A stretch of DNA of 64,000 nt from Primulina eburnea. Lineage: Eukaryota > Streptophyta > Magnoliopsida > Lamiales > Gesneriaceae. The position numbers were made by a program, and so were the translations under genes. A model generated the notes under the pieces. It was given only the letters and a program-made list of their open reading frames with translations, was not told the DNA's origin and ran no database searches. Each line of letters starts with the position of its first letter. Position 1 is the first letter of the stretch. Location: positions 29,074,668 to 29,138,667 of the forward strand of contig NC_133110.1 of assembly GCF_022965805.1 (NCBI RefSeq), written 5' to 3'. This document shows positions 33,201 to 44,169 of this stretch, piece after piece.

Positions 33201-34322
33201 TTTCAATTCAAGAACAGGTGGATCACTAGTTCACACAAATGATAAATATCCTTGACACCCCTTCTGTAGTAATTTACAAGCCTTCATACAAGAGATTATC
33301 CGAAGAGGTAAGGATATACCTGCACTTGCTACGGTGAATGGTTCAGCTCCTACTGGTGCAAACTTGATCATCTTTATGCCACAGTCAATAGTAACTCTGT
33401 ACTTCGAGAGCCAATCCATTCCCAATATCACATCAAAATCGGTCATGTTCAAAACAATCAATTCAGCATACATCTGATGGCCTTGGACATATATTGGACA
33501 ACCTCGCACAATCTGATCTGTCTGTAATTCTTGCCCGGAAGGTAAGGCTATGGCGAGTTGTGTCTCTGTTGTACTTGCTGTAATGCCCAGTCTCTTTACA
33601 AACGATTCCGAAATAAAAGAATGCGTAGCTCCTGAATCTAGTAAAACAATAGCAGTAATACCAGAAATCAAGAACATACCGGTGATCATCGATGTATCAG
33701 CATCCACTTCTTCTTTGGTCAACGAGAAAAGGCGTACTGTACTTTCTCAGAACTTTTTGGACAATTCTTGGCGAGATGTCCTGGCTTCTTGCAACGATAA
33801 CAGACATTAGAACCCTGCATACACTCCCCTCCATGGAGTTTGCCACATTTAGGACAAGGTGGCCTGTCATGTTCTTTACGTGGATGGGGACCCTTGCTAC
33901 GGGGTTCCTCTGGTCGAGCACCTTTGCTATCGGTCTTTTTGCCTTGTCCTGTTCCTTGGCTCTTTTGAAAGTACTGTTGCCTTTGTTGTTGCCTGTCTAT
34001 GTCAATGTCATGTTCATCTTGTTCTGCTACTGCTGGATCGGTGCTTCCCACGAATTCCGGAGGATTCAAACGTCTAAAACGATCATATACGTCTGTTTGA
34101 ACAGGCACATGTCTGTGTACTATGGCTTGAGCTTGTGCCTGTTCATGAGTAGTCCGTTGCATCTCCAGTAGCTGCTGGATTTGTTCACGATGGACTTTTG
34201 CTTGTTGTTGGAGTAATTGCGCGAAGTCATCTACAGGTCGCTGCGCACTGCCCTCACCTTCGACTTATGGGGCCTTGCCCTTAGATGACTCTCCTTCCTG
34301 CACTTTACGTTTCGGTGGCATC
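30283..34322 (-). pseudogene. Broken Gag-Pol of Ty3 element B, Gag core deleted
   Basis: Starts MPPKRKVQEGESSKG at 34322 and meets TAA at 34265-34267. The Gag reads PPEFVGSTDPAVAEQDEHD, joining the N-terminal edge of the capsid region directly to its C-terminal edge. By comparison with element C, about 150 or more residues are missing. Next come the CCHC knuckle CYRCKKPGHLAKNCP, protease (LLDSGATHSF), RT with [10 protein letters not shown] (33206-32382), RNase H with SDASKQG and TDHKSLKYL (32338-31805), integrase HHCC and DDE (31801-30692, VSDRDPKF), and a chromodomain-like end with EEATWE (30682-30283). Stops or frameshifts separate these blocks. The element could move only with helper proteins, if at all. 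Confidence 0.88.
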
Positions 34323-34454
34323 GTCGCTTATCTTAACCTATATGTAGGAAACATAGACACATAACTTAGCATAAACTATGAGATACAAAGATACTTACTT
34401 GCCGAGTTCTCCATGTGGATGAAGTGCAGTGTCTTCCCTGTCAAAGAACCGTGG

Positions 34455-34466
34455 GCTCTGATACCA
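34455..34466 (-). promoter_or_regulatory. Primer binding site of element B
   Basis: TGGTATCAGAGC on the minus strand, six bases after the 5' LTR. Confidence 0.9.
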
Positions 34467-34472
34467 TAAAAA

Positions 34473-37089
34473 TGTCACACCCTTACTCTATACTTAGCAT
34501 AATTACCATAATCAAAATAAGGTTTGAATGATATAACTATAGTATGAAGCAAATCAAACAAGAGGCATCACTTTGACGGTTTATAAAAATTTTGGCATGA
34601 TGTCCCTATATTTTTATAAGCCAAAAACTCAACTCAAGCAACAACCTCAAGCATATTTTCATACAGAACCATACACCATATTGTTATACATATACATATT
34701 CTCGTATACAAGCATACTTTGTATCATCATAACCTTCGTAAAAACTTGTTCAAACCCTGACATGTTTTAGTACAATACACATGCGGAAGCTATACAATAA
34801 TAAGTCCCGATTCTTGTCGAGGTGAGGCACGTCACAAGCATCCATTGGTGAACCGGCATCCTACGTCTCTTCACTACCTAATCCTGTAATACATGAGCTA
34901 CGTGAGTTTATAAAACTCAATAAGTTGGCACTTATACGTATCAATATGCATAGAAAGAACTACATATCAAGTTGTGATCAACAATGGAACTTTAAACAAT
35001 GTCATATCATACCGTATATTCATGTTCATTTTTGTACTTGAGCCTCATTAGTTGACCTGTACTACTGTGCTTGCTTTATTATATAGCTACTACTGTGTTG
35101 GACGTCAGGGAGCAACCTTTGGCAACCCCACGCCCCATGAACATATATTGGCCAATAGCTTTGGTGGACTTAAAACCACCCATGATGTCAACAAGCTCTA
35201 TATCATGTAAAATCAGTCCTTTTCTTTTCATGTTCATGTTCGCACCCATCATCAATATTCATGAGTTTCTTACATATTTAATACATAACAATGAAATATG
35301 GTTCTATGTTTTCATCAATAAACATACTAACAATGTACATATAGCAATAATCAATGGGAAGTATTTGAAATCATAATATTACTCATGTATTACTTCAAGA
35401 ACATGCCAACTTACTGTCCAAGCTTAACAACACTGGTTTGAGATGGTGAATCTCGCTCCTATACTGTCAAATACATCAATAAACCCATCACTATGTATAT
35501 ACTAGGTGAAAATCACTTCTCTACATATAGAACAACTAAAAGAGAAGAAAACTTACACCTATATGATGCTCTTGTGATGGAGAACTAAGTTCTCACTTCA
35601 AAACAATGAAGGAAATGAAGAAAGAGAGCTTTGGAGGAAGATTCTAAGTTTTTCTTTCGTGCCTTGCTGTGAAGGAAAGGGGAAAGAACTGATACAATGG
35701 CTCAGAAATTCGAAACTTATCTTCTTGTATGAAAGGCGGCGCTCGGGCGGTAGTTTTCTACCGCTCGAGCGCGGAATGTTCTGTCCAAGACGTAAAATTT
35801 TGGTGCACCGGCGCTCGGGCGGTCATATTCTACCGCTCGGGCACCATATGTTCTGTAAAATTGGTGAGCTTGTAAAGTACCGGCGCTCGGGTGGTAAAAT
35901 CTTACCGCTCGGGCGCCACCTATTCTGATTCTGCGCACTGGAGCCTTAAAGATCGCTCTAAAAACGTCTCTTCCGTTCATAATCTGGAAAAGTGGTAAAC
36001 TAGGAAGTTGTAGCTAGGGGTGAGTATTCGGTTAATTCGGTTACCGACCGAACCGAATTAACCATAATCGAACCGAACCGAAATATTTATCCATAACTGA
36101 ACCGACCGAATTAATTTTTATAACCGATGAAAACCGAACCGAATTAAAATCGGTTAATTCGGTCGGTGACCGAATTAACCGATTAGTTTAGAAAAAAATT
36201 TGTGATTTAATTTTAATTATATATGTAATTTTTTTTAACATTATAATTTACACAAATGCATAAAAACATAAAATCACACACATCACAAATATATAAGTTT
36301 TATTTGAACACAATTAATTCATACTATATCGATTTTAAAATTAAAAATTAAAATATTTATAAAAATTGATAAGTAAAAAAAATTATTAAATAATAATATT
36401 TATTATATCGGTTAATTCGGTTAACCGATTTAAAAATTTTGAAAACCGTAACCGAACCGAATTAACCGATATAACCGAATTTTTTTAATTTGGAAACCGA
36501 ATTTCCGAAATAACCGAACCGAATTTCCGAATTGGCTCGGTTCAGTCGGTTAATTCGGTTTAACCGAAATCTTGCTCACCCTTAGTTGTAGCTCTATGTC
36601 TTGGCTTGAATCTCCCACTGGTTTCATGTCATTTGGAGGTCTGAGTAAAACGTTATGCTCATTCTCCCAACATGTGTCATTGTAGGAGTGACGATACACA
36701 CAACTCATTTCGGGGCGCTTTTGGCTTGTCTTCCACAATGATTTGGACAAAACTCAAAATAAGAAAGTTGTAGCATTATATCTTAGCTTTCTAATGGTTA
36801 AGGCCTCACACAATTTTGATCAATATTCAAATCATTATGCTAAAACCCGTACGAACTACCATATTTACATCTCATTTCCCACAAGTTCCATTACACTATC
36901 ATCTCCTACACATCTTACTCTACTATTTAGACATATATTCATTCTCAATATACCATGGGAAATATAAAAGTCATGTTCAATCTCAATATCTATACCTCAA
37001 TCATCACGTGGAATCTAACGAGCTAAATTACTACATAATAAACGACATAAACGCATTATTATCATTTGTACGAGTAACCGGGCATCACA
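34473..37089 (-). repeat. 5' LTR of element B, with MITE insertion
   Basis: Same LTR as 28215-30267, interrupted by 570 bases at 36015-36584. Without the MITE and its 8-bp duplication the length is 2039, 14 less than the other copy. Confidence 0.92.
36015..36584. mobile_element. hAT-type MITE in the 5' LTR of element B
   Basis: Termini TAGGGGTGAG and CTCACCCTTA form an imperfect terminal inverted repeat. The flanks are a perfect 8-bp duplication GTTGTAGC (36007-36014 and 36585-36592). The empty site is seen in the other LTR near 29768. The 570-bp interior is AT-rich in the middle and packed at both ends with GGTTAATTCGGT/ACCGAATTAACC words. There is no coding region. 8-bp duplications and TAGGGGTG ends are typical of hAT elements. 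Confidence 0.85.
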
Positions 37090-37094
37090 CGAAC

Positions 37095-37775
37095 TTTCTC
37101 CCCGGTCCGGATCGCGGCAGGGCTTTGCTGCTTGAGGATGAAAGCTTCGAAAATTTGGAGGATGCCAGAGAGAATTTCAAAATTCTAAGGTGTGAATTTC
37201 GAGTTATGGAGCCTCCTATTTATTAGCGTGGGATAAAATCCTACCATAATTAGATTGATACATCTTACCTATTTACGGGATAATCTTTCCATATACGTAA
37301 GATTATTATTCCCTAAATAAACCTTTCCAAAATTCGAATTTATGGCTTCTGGACTGGATGGATGAACGTAGACTGCTTTCTAGTATAGGTTCATGACGTA
37401 CTGGACTGCATTGCAAATTTGTTAGCTTCCTTATTAAAAAACTTCCTTATATGCAATATATTCTTTCCAATTAAGTTGGCACATTGCCTAGTATGCAATA
37501 TTTCGAAATTCATTGTATATCCTGCACTGGATTTTTGAATTTCGTATAATTGTTGGTTTGGAATATTTTTGAATACCATGTATCATTCAATATTTTCGAA
37601 TTTCCTTTTACACAAAGAATTCGAAAATAATATCCTATACATGTTTGTAATAATAAAAACACATATCTTAAATTCGCGGTTCTCAAAGCATCAATATCAA
37701 TCATGAAGGCATGTCAAGCTAATCATCTGCAAAGCATAAGTCCGCTAATGCAAAACCAGAGCAGGAGGACCTAAC
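37095..37775. other. DCL1 intron remainder next to element B
   Basis: No gene is seen. The first 100 bases are moderately GC-rich and may continue the possible LTR begun at 27378. The rest is AT-rich with repeated TTCGAAATT/AATTTCGAA words. Confidence 0.4.
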
Positions 37776-39268
37776 CTGGAGAATATCGGCTACACCTTCA
37801 GGGTAGAATTCTCTATGTCTTGCAGTTCCTGGGAGAGGTTCTCCTTCATCATTTTGTTCAACTTTGTCAGCTTCTGCCCCAACTCCCTTGTCTGGCAATA
37901 GCATACCAGTAAATGCTACCATCTCATGTAATTTCTTGCAAGCAGCCAAACAAACAGCCTACAAAATGCATGATTTGTCAAATAGATATCCCCCAATAAG
38001 AACTCAAACAAGTAGCATGAAGATTTTTAACATAATCATGCCTGATGTGCAAGACGCATCAACTTGCATGGAGGACCTTCCAGTTTTTCAAAGGGTGCAT
38101 TACATGGGAGTCGAAGTTCACATGAATATTCCATCGGGCCTCTTGGCATCTCATGAAGCTTTATTGTAAACTCTGGATGAAGAATTGAATACCTGAACGT
38201 ATAAAAGAAGTCGAGTGATTGCAACATGATAAGATGCACATGCATGAAAAGTGGTGGGGCGGGGGGTGGATTTGCCTCACATGTATGTGTTTGTATATGT
38301 CTACAGAAAGAGAGTGACCTGTCACTAGGCAGTTGAGAGGAGTAAAAGTGGATGAGTCCAACAGCTGAATTTAAGCTAACTACAACACCTGTTGATTTCA
38401 CCTGGTACATCGTACTATCTACAGCCTCTCCTGAATTTATGCTGCTGGTATCCTTGAGAAAACTAATATCAGTCCTCTCGATGGCTTCTTTCCTCAAGGT
38501 ATCTTCACTGTTCTTAGCATTTTTTAAAAAGGCTACATGGGATAAATTCTCTCTGCAAATGAATCATCAATTTCAAATTAAGCTATATAAGTCGTCACTC
38601 CATGAATTAACGGGGAAGGTAAAATCATGCCACAGAGGCACCTTTCAACCATCAAAATATAATCTGATCCAGGTTTTCTAGCTCGACCTCTGGACTGAAT
38701 GTAAGCCAATACAGTTTTGGCAAGATCAAAGCGAATGACAACATTACATTGCCGAATATCAAGTCCCTCCTCAGTAACACTAGTGGCAACTAAGACAGTC
38801 ACCTGCCAAACAGGTCAATACCAAATAAGTTGTTGGCAGTATTAAGGGACCTTCAAGCAAAGACAGCTTAACATACACGACCATCTCGGAATCTGGCAAT
38901 TGTATCTTGCATTTGAGAAGTTCGCATTTCTAGACTATTGTTGCGCCCTGTCAAACTTGCTGATTTGACAAAACTTAGAGATGGAAGTTCCATAAACACC
39001 TGGACATATATACCAGAAACTTTAATTCATGTAAGAAGACACTAGCTAGCAAGAAACAACTTCAAGCCATAATAGTTATGCTGTACTCAATTGACCTTAG
39101 GAAGAACCAAAGCTGCCACAACACGTTCCACGAAGATTATTGCACGGAAATCCTCAGTGTGCTGATACTTTAGAAGTATTTTGTTTAATGACTGCACCTT
39201 TGGAGTCGTCTTTCCATCAGCAACTGCAGCTCCAATAATCACATCAACATGCTCCCCACCAGAGACAA
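37776..39268 (-). pseudogene. DCL1: DCL1 exons for the helicase C-terminal and DUF283-type regions
   Basis: Six exons. 39096-39268 reads SGGEHVDVIIGAAVADGK and ends at FVERVVAALVLPK. 38877-38999 covers MELPSLSF to FRDGR. 38642-38802 holds helicase motifs V and VI ([16 protein letters not shown] and [13 protein letters not shown]). 38319-38552 and 38042-38192 cover the segment with SLNSAVGLIHFY and LPCNAPFEKLEGPP. 37776-37958 reads AACKKLHEMVAF to FYPEGVADILQ. These exons have open frames; no stop was seen in them. The intron after 38042 starts with GC rather than GT, so it is either a GC-AG intron or a damaged donor. Upstream of 39268 there is an AG acceptor and about 150 bases of intron-like sequence before Copia F. 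Confidence 0.88.
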
Positions 39269-39755
39269 CTAACAGACACACGTATCATCACATTATCCAT
39301 CCAATGACAAATTTAGGTACCAGATACTGCAAATAAGTTGTAAGATATACACAAAAAAAACCAAAACACAAATACTGATAACTCAAGCATAAAGAAGAAT
39401 CCGCCAAATTATATAGTCTTGAATATGTCAATTAGATAAGGATATTATCTTGTATTTTGTATTAAACAAGATTAGGTTTATCCACTAATTTGTTTTTGTT
39501 GGAAGATTTATTAGAATATTGTATATTTGTGCAATTTTTTTTTATTGTACTAGATAGATTTTAGGAGTTCATTTGTTAGTTTCCTTAATAGGAAGATTTG
39601 TTTCCGGTTTTGTTTAAAAATAAAGTCTATATATTAATGTACAACCACTATGCCTATGATATACAAGATTTATTTCTCAATACTTGATCGTTTTTCTGTC
39701 AATTTGGTATCAGAGTCAAATCCAAGATCCTAGGGCTTAAATTAGCTTCTGAAAA

Positions 39756-42747
39756 ATGTCAAAGGCTGAGAGTTCCCGCCTCCTCCACCCGAGACTCAAC
39801 TTAAACCCATCTGAAAATCATCCCATTCAGATCACTACAATCCGAATCAATGGTAACAATTTCCTTCGATGGTCTCAAGTAGTGAGAATTTGCATCAGGG
39901 GGAGAGGCAAGGTTGGCTACATTATGGGTGAAACACCAAGCCCGATGAAAGAAACCCAGCCTATGCCACTTGGGAAGCTGAAAACTAAATGGTGCTGACT
40001 TGGTTGGTCAACTCCATGGTCGAAGAGATAAGTGCAAATTATCTTTGCTATTCAACATCCAAGGAGTTATCGTATAATGTTTCGTAGATGTACTCAGATT
40101 TAACGAATCAATCTCAAGTGTATGAATTAACTCTACGACTTGGGTAAATTTGCTTGGTGAGAATTTCGTGACTACATATTTCAATTCCCTAAAGAGAATT
40201 TGGCAAGATCTAGAATTATTCAATGATCAAGAGTTGAAATCACCCGATGACTGGATATAAATTATCTTTGCTATTCAACATACAAGGAGTTATCGTATAA
40301 TGTTTCGTAGATGTACTCAGATTTAACGAATCAATCTCAAGTGTATGAATTAACTCTACGACTTGGGTAAATTCGCTTGGTGAGAATTTTGTGACTACAT
40401 ATTTCAATTCCCTCAAGAGAATATCAAGAGTTGTAATCACCCGATGACTGGATATACTATAAAAAAATTGTCGATGTTGGTCGCGTCTTTAAGTTTCTTG
40501 CAGGATTAAACATTGAATATGATGAAGTCCGTGACCGAATTGTTGGGAGAAACCCTGTTCCATCCATTGGAGAAGTTTTTGCGGAGGTGCGGCAAGAAGA
40601 AAACCGTAGACATGTTATGCTAGGAAAAACAACTGCTTGTAAAATGGAATCTGCCGAACGATCAGCCCTGGCAATTCCTGAAGCTCATGCTAGCCGTAAA
40701 TCCTTCCAGAACCATCATGTAGGAGACAAAACTGGCCGCAATTGTGAATATTGTGGAAAGCCTAACCCTACACAAGAAACTTTCTGGATGCTGCATGGAA
40801 AGCCACAAATGGAAGGCTGAAGAAATCGAGTATTCCTACAGCAAATGAGGCCGAGGCACCCTCATTCAGCAAAGAGCAATTATAATCAACTTCTAAAATT
40901 GGTACAATCTTATTCAGCACCTAATGTTCCTATCGGTTCGATTGCACAAATAGGTAGTAATCCGTTGGCACTTTCTGTCTTTCAAAATGTCAGCCCTGGG
41001 GTCATAGATTCGGGGGCTTCAGACCATACAACAAGCAATTCTCACTTATTTGACTCCTATATTCCATGATCTGGAGTTGAAAAGATTATAATAGCTGATG
41101 GCAGTTTTTCATCCATTGCAGGGAAAAGACACATTAAAATTTTTTGGTTGTGTTTGCTAAGTGCATATACCTAATGTTTTCCATTTCAAACTTAGATCCA
41201 AAATCTGAAAAATGTGTTTTTCTCAGCTATGTTTCTAAATAAGTGTTTTAACCATTTCACAAAAAAAAAAAAAATTCAGAGCATGAATGTCCGATCTGTG
41301 GAGGATGAGTCGTTTTTTCCAACAAATTATCTTCCGGGAGAGAAAATAGTGGTTGAGAAAGATAATTTTTGGGACACATTACCCGTTCTTGAAATTATAC
41401 GAAAGGCTTATGATCCCTTAGTTGAATTCGATAAACACTTTGTGGAAAAAACTTTTGGAAGTACGGAAACCAGAAGTAGTACCACGTCTTTGCCAGACAT
41501 TAACCATTTATTTCTCAAGCAAATGATCAATCCAACTTGCGTAGTGATGGTTCTACAAGTCAGGGTAATATTCCTTCCACTCCATCATTTGATATATCTC
41601 CCACTGATCTTGATATTCCTATTGCACTTAGGAAAAGAACTCGAGCATGCACTAACCATCCTTGCCAAGTTTCTACTTATGAAAAATTGTCAAACACTCA
41701 TAAAGCTTTTGCGTCTAAGATTGCTAACATGCCTGCTCCAAGAACTGTCTATGAAGCATTAGGTGATCAAACTGGAAATTAACAATGATGGAAGAAATGA
41801 ATGCTCTTAGGCGACATGACAGATCTACCGAAAGATAAAAAGATAGTTGGTGCAAATGGGTGTTTATGGTAAAGCTTAAATCTGATAGAAGTGTTGCGAG
41901 CTACAAGGCGAGACTTATAGCTAAAGTATTTACTCAAACTCATGGTATAAATTACCAAGAGACTTTTGCCCATCTCGCTAAGATTAACTCTATCAAAATA
42001 CTTGTGTCTCTAGCAGTTATCTCCAACTGGCCAATTGCATCAGTTTGATGTGAAAAACGTATTCCTAAATGGAGATTTACAACAAGAAGTATATATGGAC
42101 TTACCTCCGGGTTTTGAAGAAAGGTTTGAAAAAAAAAAGTGCGCAAGTTGAAGAAAGCCCTGAATGGACTAAAGCAGTCTCCTAGAGCTTGGTTCGAGCA
42201 ATTTGGGAATACAGTGAGGAGATATGGTTTTCTACAAAGCCAAGCTGATCACACTTTATTTTTCAAACATTCCACCAAAGGTAAAGTAACCATCCTAATT
42301 GTCTGCATTGATGACATTATCATGACTGGAGACGATTACCTTGAGATAAACAACTTGAAGTTGAATTCGATATAAAGGACCTTCAAAAGCTGAAATATTT
42401 TCTTGGGATGGGATTCTCCAGATCGAAGAAGGGATTTTCATTAGCCAACGTAAGTATGTTATTGACTTACTCAAAGAAACAGGAATGACTGGTTGTAAGG
42501 CAACATATACTCCAACAGAACCTAATGTTAACTTGAAAGCTGCAGCACCTAATGAAGTGGTGGACCGAGAACGTTATCAAAGATTAGTTGGAAGGTTAAG
42601 CACATACCAGACCCGACATAGCTTTTGCAGTAAGTGTTGTGAGTCACTTCTTGCATTCATCTGGACATACTCATTTCGAAGTTGTATTCAAGATCTTGAA
42701 ATATCTCAAAGGGACACCTGGGAAAGGACTTTTGTTCGAAAATAGAG
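39756..42747 (+). pseudogene. Gag-Pol remnants of Copia F
   Basis: Gag starts MSKAESSRLL at 39756 with NGNNFLRWSQVVRICIRGRG, a gag of the retrotran_gag_3 type, and stops at 39998. A degenerate zinc-knuckle CEYCGKPNPTQETFW lies near 40745, with the histidine position altered. The protease motif IDSGASDHTTSN is near 41005. RT pieces are at about 41860-42375 ([52 protein letters not shown]). Integrase is largely missing. There are many stops and frameshifts. Confidence 0.78.
40028..40455 (+). repeat. Tandem duplication in the gag of Copia F
   Basis: The stretch from AAATTATCTTTGCTATTC to ACCCGATGACTGGATATA occurs twice, at about 40035-40258 and 40258-40457. The copies differ by a few substitutions and an indel near 40200. 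The duplication breaks the gag frame. Confidence 0.8.
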
Positions 42748-42748
42748 G

Positions 42749-43770
42749 TGTAATAGCCGAGCCCGGTGTACGGTACGGTTTAAGCTTTACTTGTTTATTT
42801 GGGTTTTGTGATTAGATGTTTAGAGTTGTGTTTTGGGCCATAGTATTATTGGTTATTATTGTTAATGAGGTGTTAGATGTTGTTGATTGTTCGTTTCAGT
42901 GTTTCGGTTCGATTTTTAGTTGCCTTGGTTTGTTCTTGGCCGAAGTGGTACCGCACCCGCACCCTTGCAAGGACCGCACCCGCGGTCATTTATGTTGGAT
43001 TTTGATGGTTTTACCGTGAGGACACCGCACCCGCGGCAGTGTAAGCACTGCACCCGCGGTGAGACCGCACCCGCGGTAAATGTAGCACCGCACCCGCGGT
43101 CATCGTGCATGGGAATTATTTTGGTTGGCCGAAGGCATAGCGCACCCGCGGTGCTTGTGGTAGCGCACCCGCGGTGGAGGTATGGGCGAGTTTTTAAGTT
43201 GCTTTTTGGAGTTGTTGGCCATACCTTATCCTCATCTTTCCTCTTTATTTCCGATTTCCTCTCATTTTCTTAGGGTTTTCTACCATTTCATTCACTTCCT
43301 ACCTTTGATTCTTGGGTTTGTTTGGATTTCCGACTTGAGATCGACGTTCTCCGTGGTATAAGGAAGCTTAGGTAAGTTTTTGGTGCGATTCTATCATGGT
43401 TTTTGGAGATGAGTTGTTATAGGGTGTTGTTATTGTTGGTTTAATGGATTATTTGACTTGTATTTGTGGATATAGAGTTGATATTGGTGTTGTTTATGGA
43501 TTATTGTTGTAGGTGGTGTACCAAGATTTAGTTTGGAGGTGTTCGATTGGTTTGTAAGTGGAATTTCATCCTTTGTGCTCACATGATATTATATGTATTG
43601 TGTTTTAAAGGTTTCAAAGTGTTATTCCCTTCCATTGATCCATTGTTATGTATTGATTTCATTGATTATCTATTGGAGGTATTGTATATCTCACTATTGT
43701 TAAAAGGGAATACAAGAGAAAAGATAGAGATTGCGAAACGACGGCTTTAAATGATATTCAGAGTTCAAAT
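42749..43770 (+). repeat. 5' LTR of element C, 3' edge uncertain
   Basis: 42749-43218 matches the start of the 3' LTR (62913-63382) with few differences. Beyond that there is no second copy to compare. The edge near 43770 is where similarity to the tail of the E LTR (GATTGATTAAT ... GGGTCCCCACA) begins. Confidence 0.6.
42952..43175 (+). promoter_or_regulatory. ACCGC-N4-GCGGT palindrome array in the 5' LTR of element C
   Basis: About eight copies of ACCGCACCCGCGGT or close variants, irregularly spaced. The core is an inverted repeat ACCGC/GCGGT around ACCC. The array is also in the 3' LTR at about 63113-63339; that copy has GGCAGTG after an altered CACCCGTGG, and CACCGCACC where this copy has CACTGCACC. 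The same motif fills the LTR of E. Confidence 0.75.
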
Positions 43771-43887
43771 GTTTTATTGGATTGATTAATCATAGTCAGA
43801 GCATTGCATGCAATTAGATGATCCTCGACCATAGGCTTTTATCCCTCATGATTAAGATCATGATTAGCGTCCGGGTCCCCACAACAG

Positions 43888-43899
43888 GTGGTATCAGAG
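43888..43899 (+). promoter_or_regulatory. Primer binding site of element E
   Basis: TGGTATCAGAGC after GGGTCCCCACA and a short ACAGG spacer, as in element A. Confidence 0.9.
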
Positions 43900-44169
43900 C
43901 TGTAGGTACTAGAACTGTAGATTCTTGAGATTGAGATAGAAAAGGCTAGTGAGCGGGGTAGATTGAGTTTTCTTTCCTTGCTTGTGATTGCTAGCATGAC
44001 TTGCTGCGTTATATAATACATGTTACTTGACTTATCTGATTTGATTTTGTAATATGTATTATTGGCACGAATCTGAATTGATTCTCGATCAGCAGTAAGA
44101 TGATTGGAGGAGAGATTGAATTGAAACAGATGTGTTGGATTGGGCTACTAATCCTTTTGAGTTTCAGAT

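Larger units (their letters stand above)
28215..37089 (-). mobile_element. Ty3 retrotransposon 'B' in the DCL1 intron, non-autonomous
   Basis: LTRs are 28215-30267 (3') and 34473-37089 (5'), with target duplication CGAAC (28210-28214 and 37090-37094). The PBS is at 34455-34466 and the polypurine tract (GAAGGAGGGGAGAAT on the minus strand) at 30268-30282. The coding region is broken by stops and lacks the Gag core. The 5' LTR is longer because it contains an hAT-type MITE (36015-36584). The 3' LTR has 14 bases near 28985 that the 5' LTR lacks. Confidence 0.93.
19034..37775 (-). other. Very large DCL1 intron (about 18.7 kb) with two LTR retrotransposons
   Basis: The exon ending GVADILQ (37776) continues in the protein with GEWILSG (19033), so everything between them is one intron. 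Copia H (19465-26840) and Ty3 B (28215-37089) account for about 16 kb. The remainder (19034-19464, 26841-28214 and 37095-37775) is intron sequence with no gene. The donor is a normal GT after CTCCAG at 37776; the acceptor is damaged. Confidence 0.85.
14808..39268 (-). pseudogene. DCL1: DICER-LIKE 1 pseudogene (helicase C-terminal region to end)
   Basis: Fifteen exons on the minus strand match plant DCL1 in order: 39096-39268, 38877-38999, 38642-38802, 38319-38552, 38042-38192, 37776-37958, 18875-19033, 18713-18808, 17984-18614, 17067-17167, 16790-16989, 15799-16714, 15558-15722, 15081-15453 and 14808-14986. DCL1, not DCL2-4, is indicated by the acidic linker MEDGELESDSSSYRVLS, by PQKHEGQL, and by the miR162-like site. 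DCL1 cuts miRNA precursors in the nucleus. This copy has TAG stops at 18259-18261 and 18091-18093. It has frameshifts near 18470, 16698, 16168, 15110 and 14915, and a splice acceptor reading GCAT instead of GCAG at 19034. The N-terminal DEAD helicase part is not in the window. RNase III catalytic residues survive, which suggests fairly recent inactivation. A functional copy is expected elsewhere, because plants normally need DCL1. Confidence 0.9.
39420..42748 (+). mobile_element. Decayed Ty1/Copia element 'F', interrupted by Ty3 C
   Basis: A short LTR-like segment (about 39420-39701, TGAATATG...TCTGTCA) is followed by a PBS-like TGGTATCAGAGT at 39705-39716. Then come gag, protease and RT remnants on the plus strand. 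The copy ends at GTPGKGLLFENRG-like sequence (about 42700-42748), where Ty3 C begins; the rest would lie beyond the window. It lies just upstream (5' side) of the visible DCL1 exons. Confidence 0.75.

Noticed and set aside
42816..43273. Open frames in the C LTR (also 62979-63421)
   Set aside because: Repeat-driven frames in the LTR with no start context, domains or conservation of frame.
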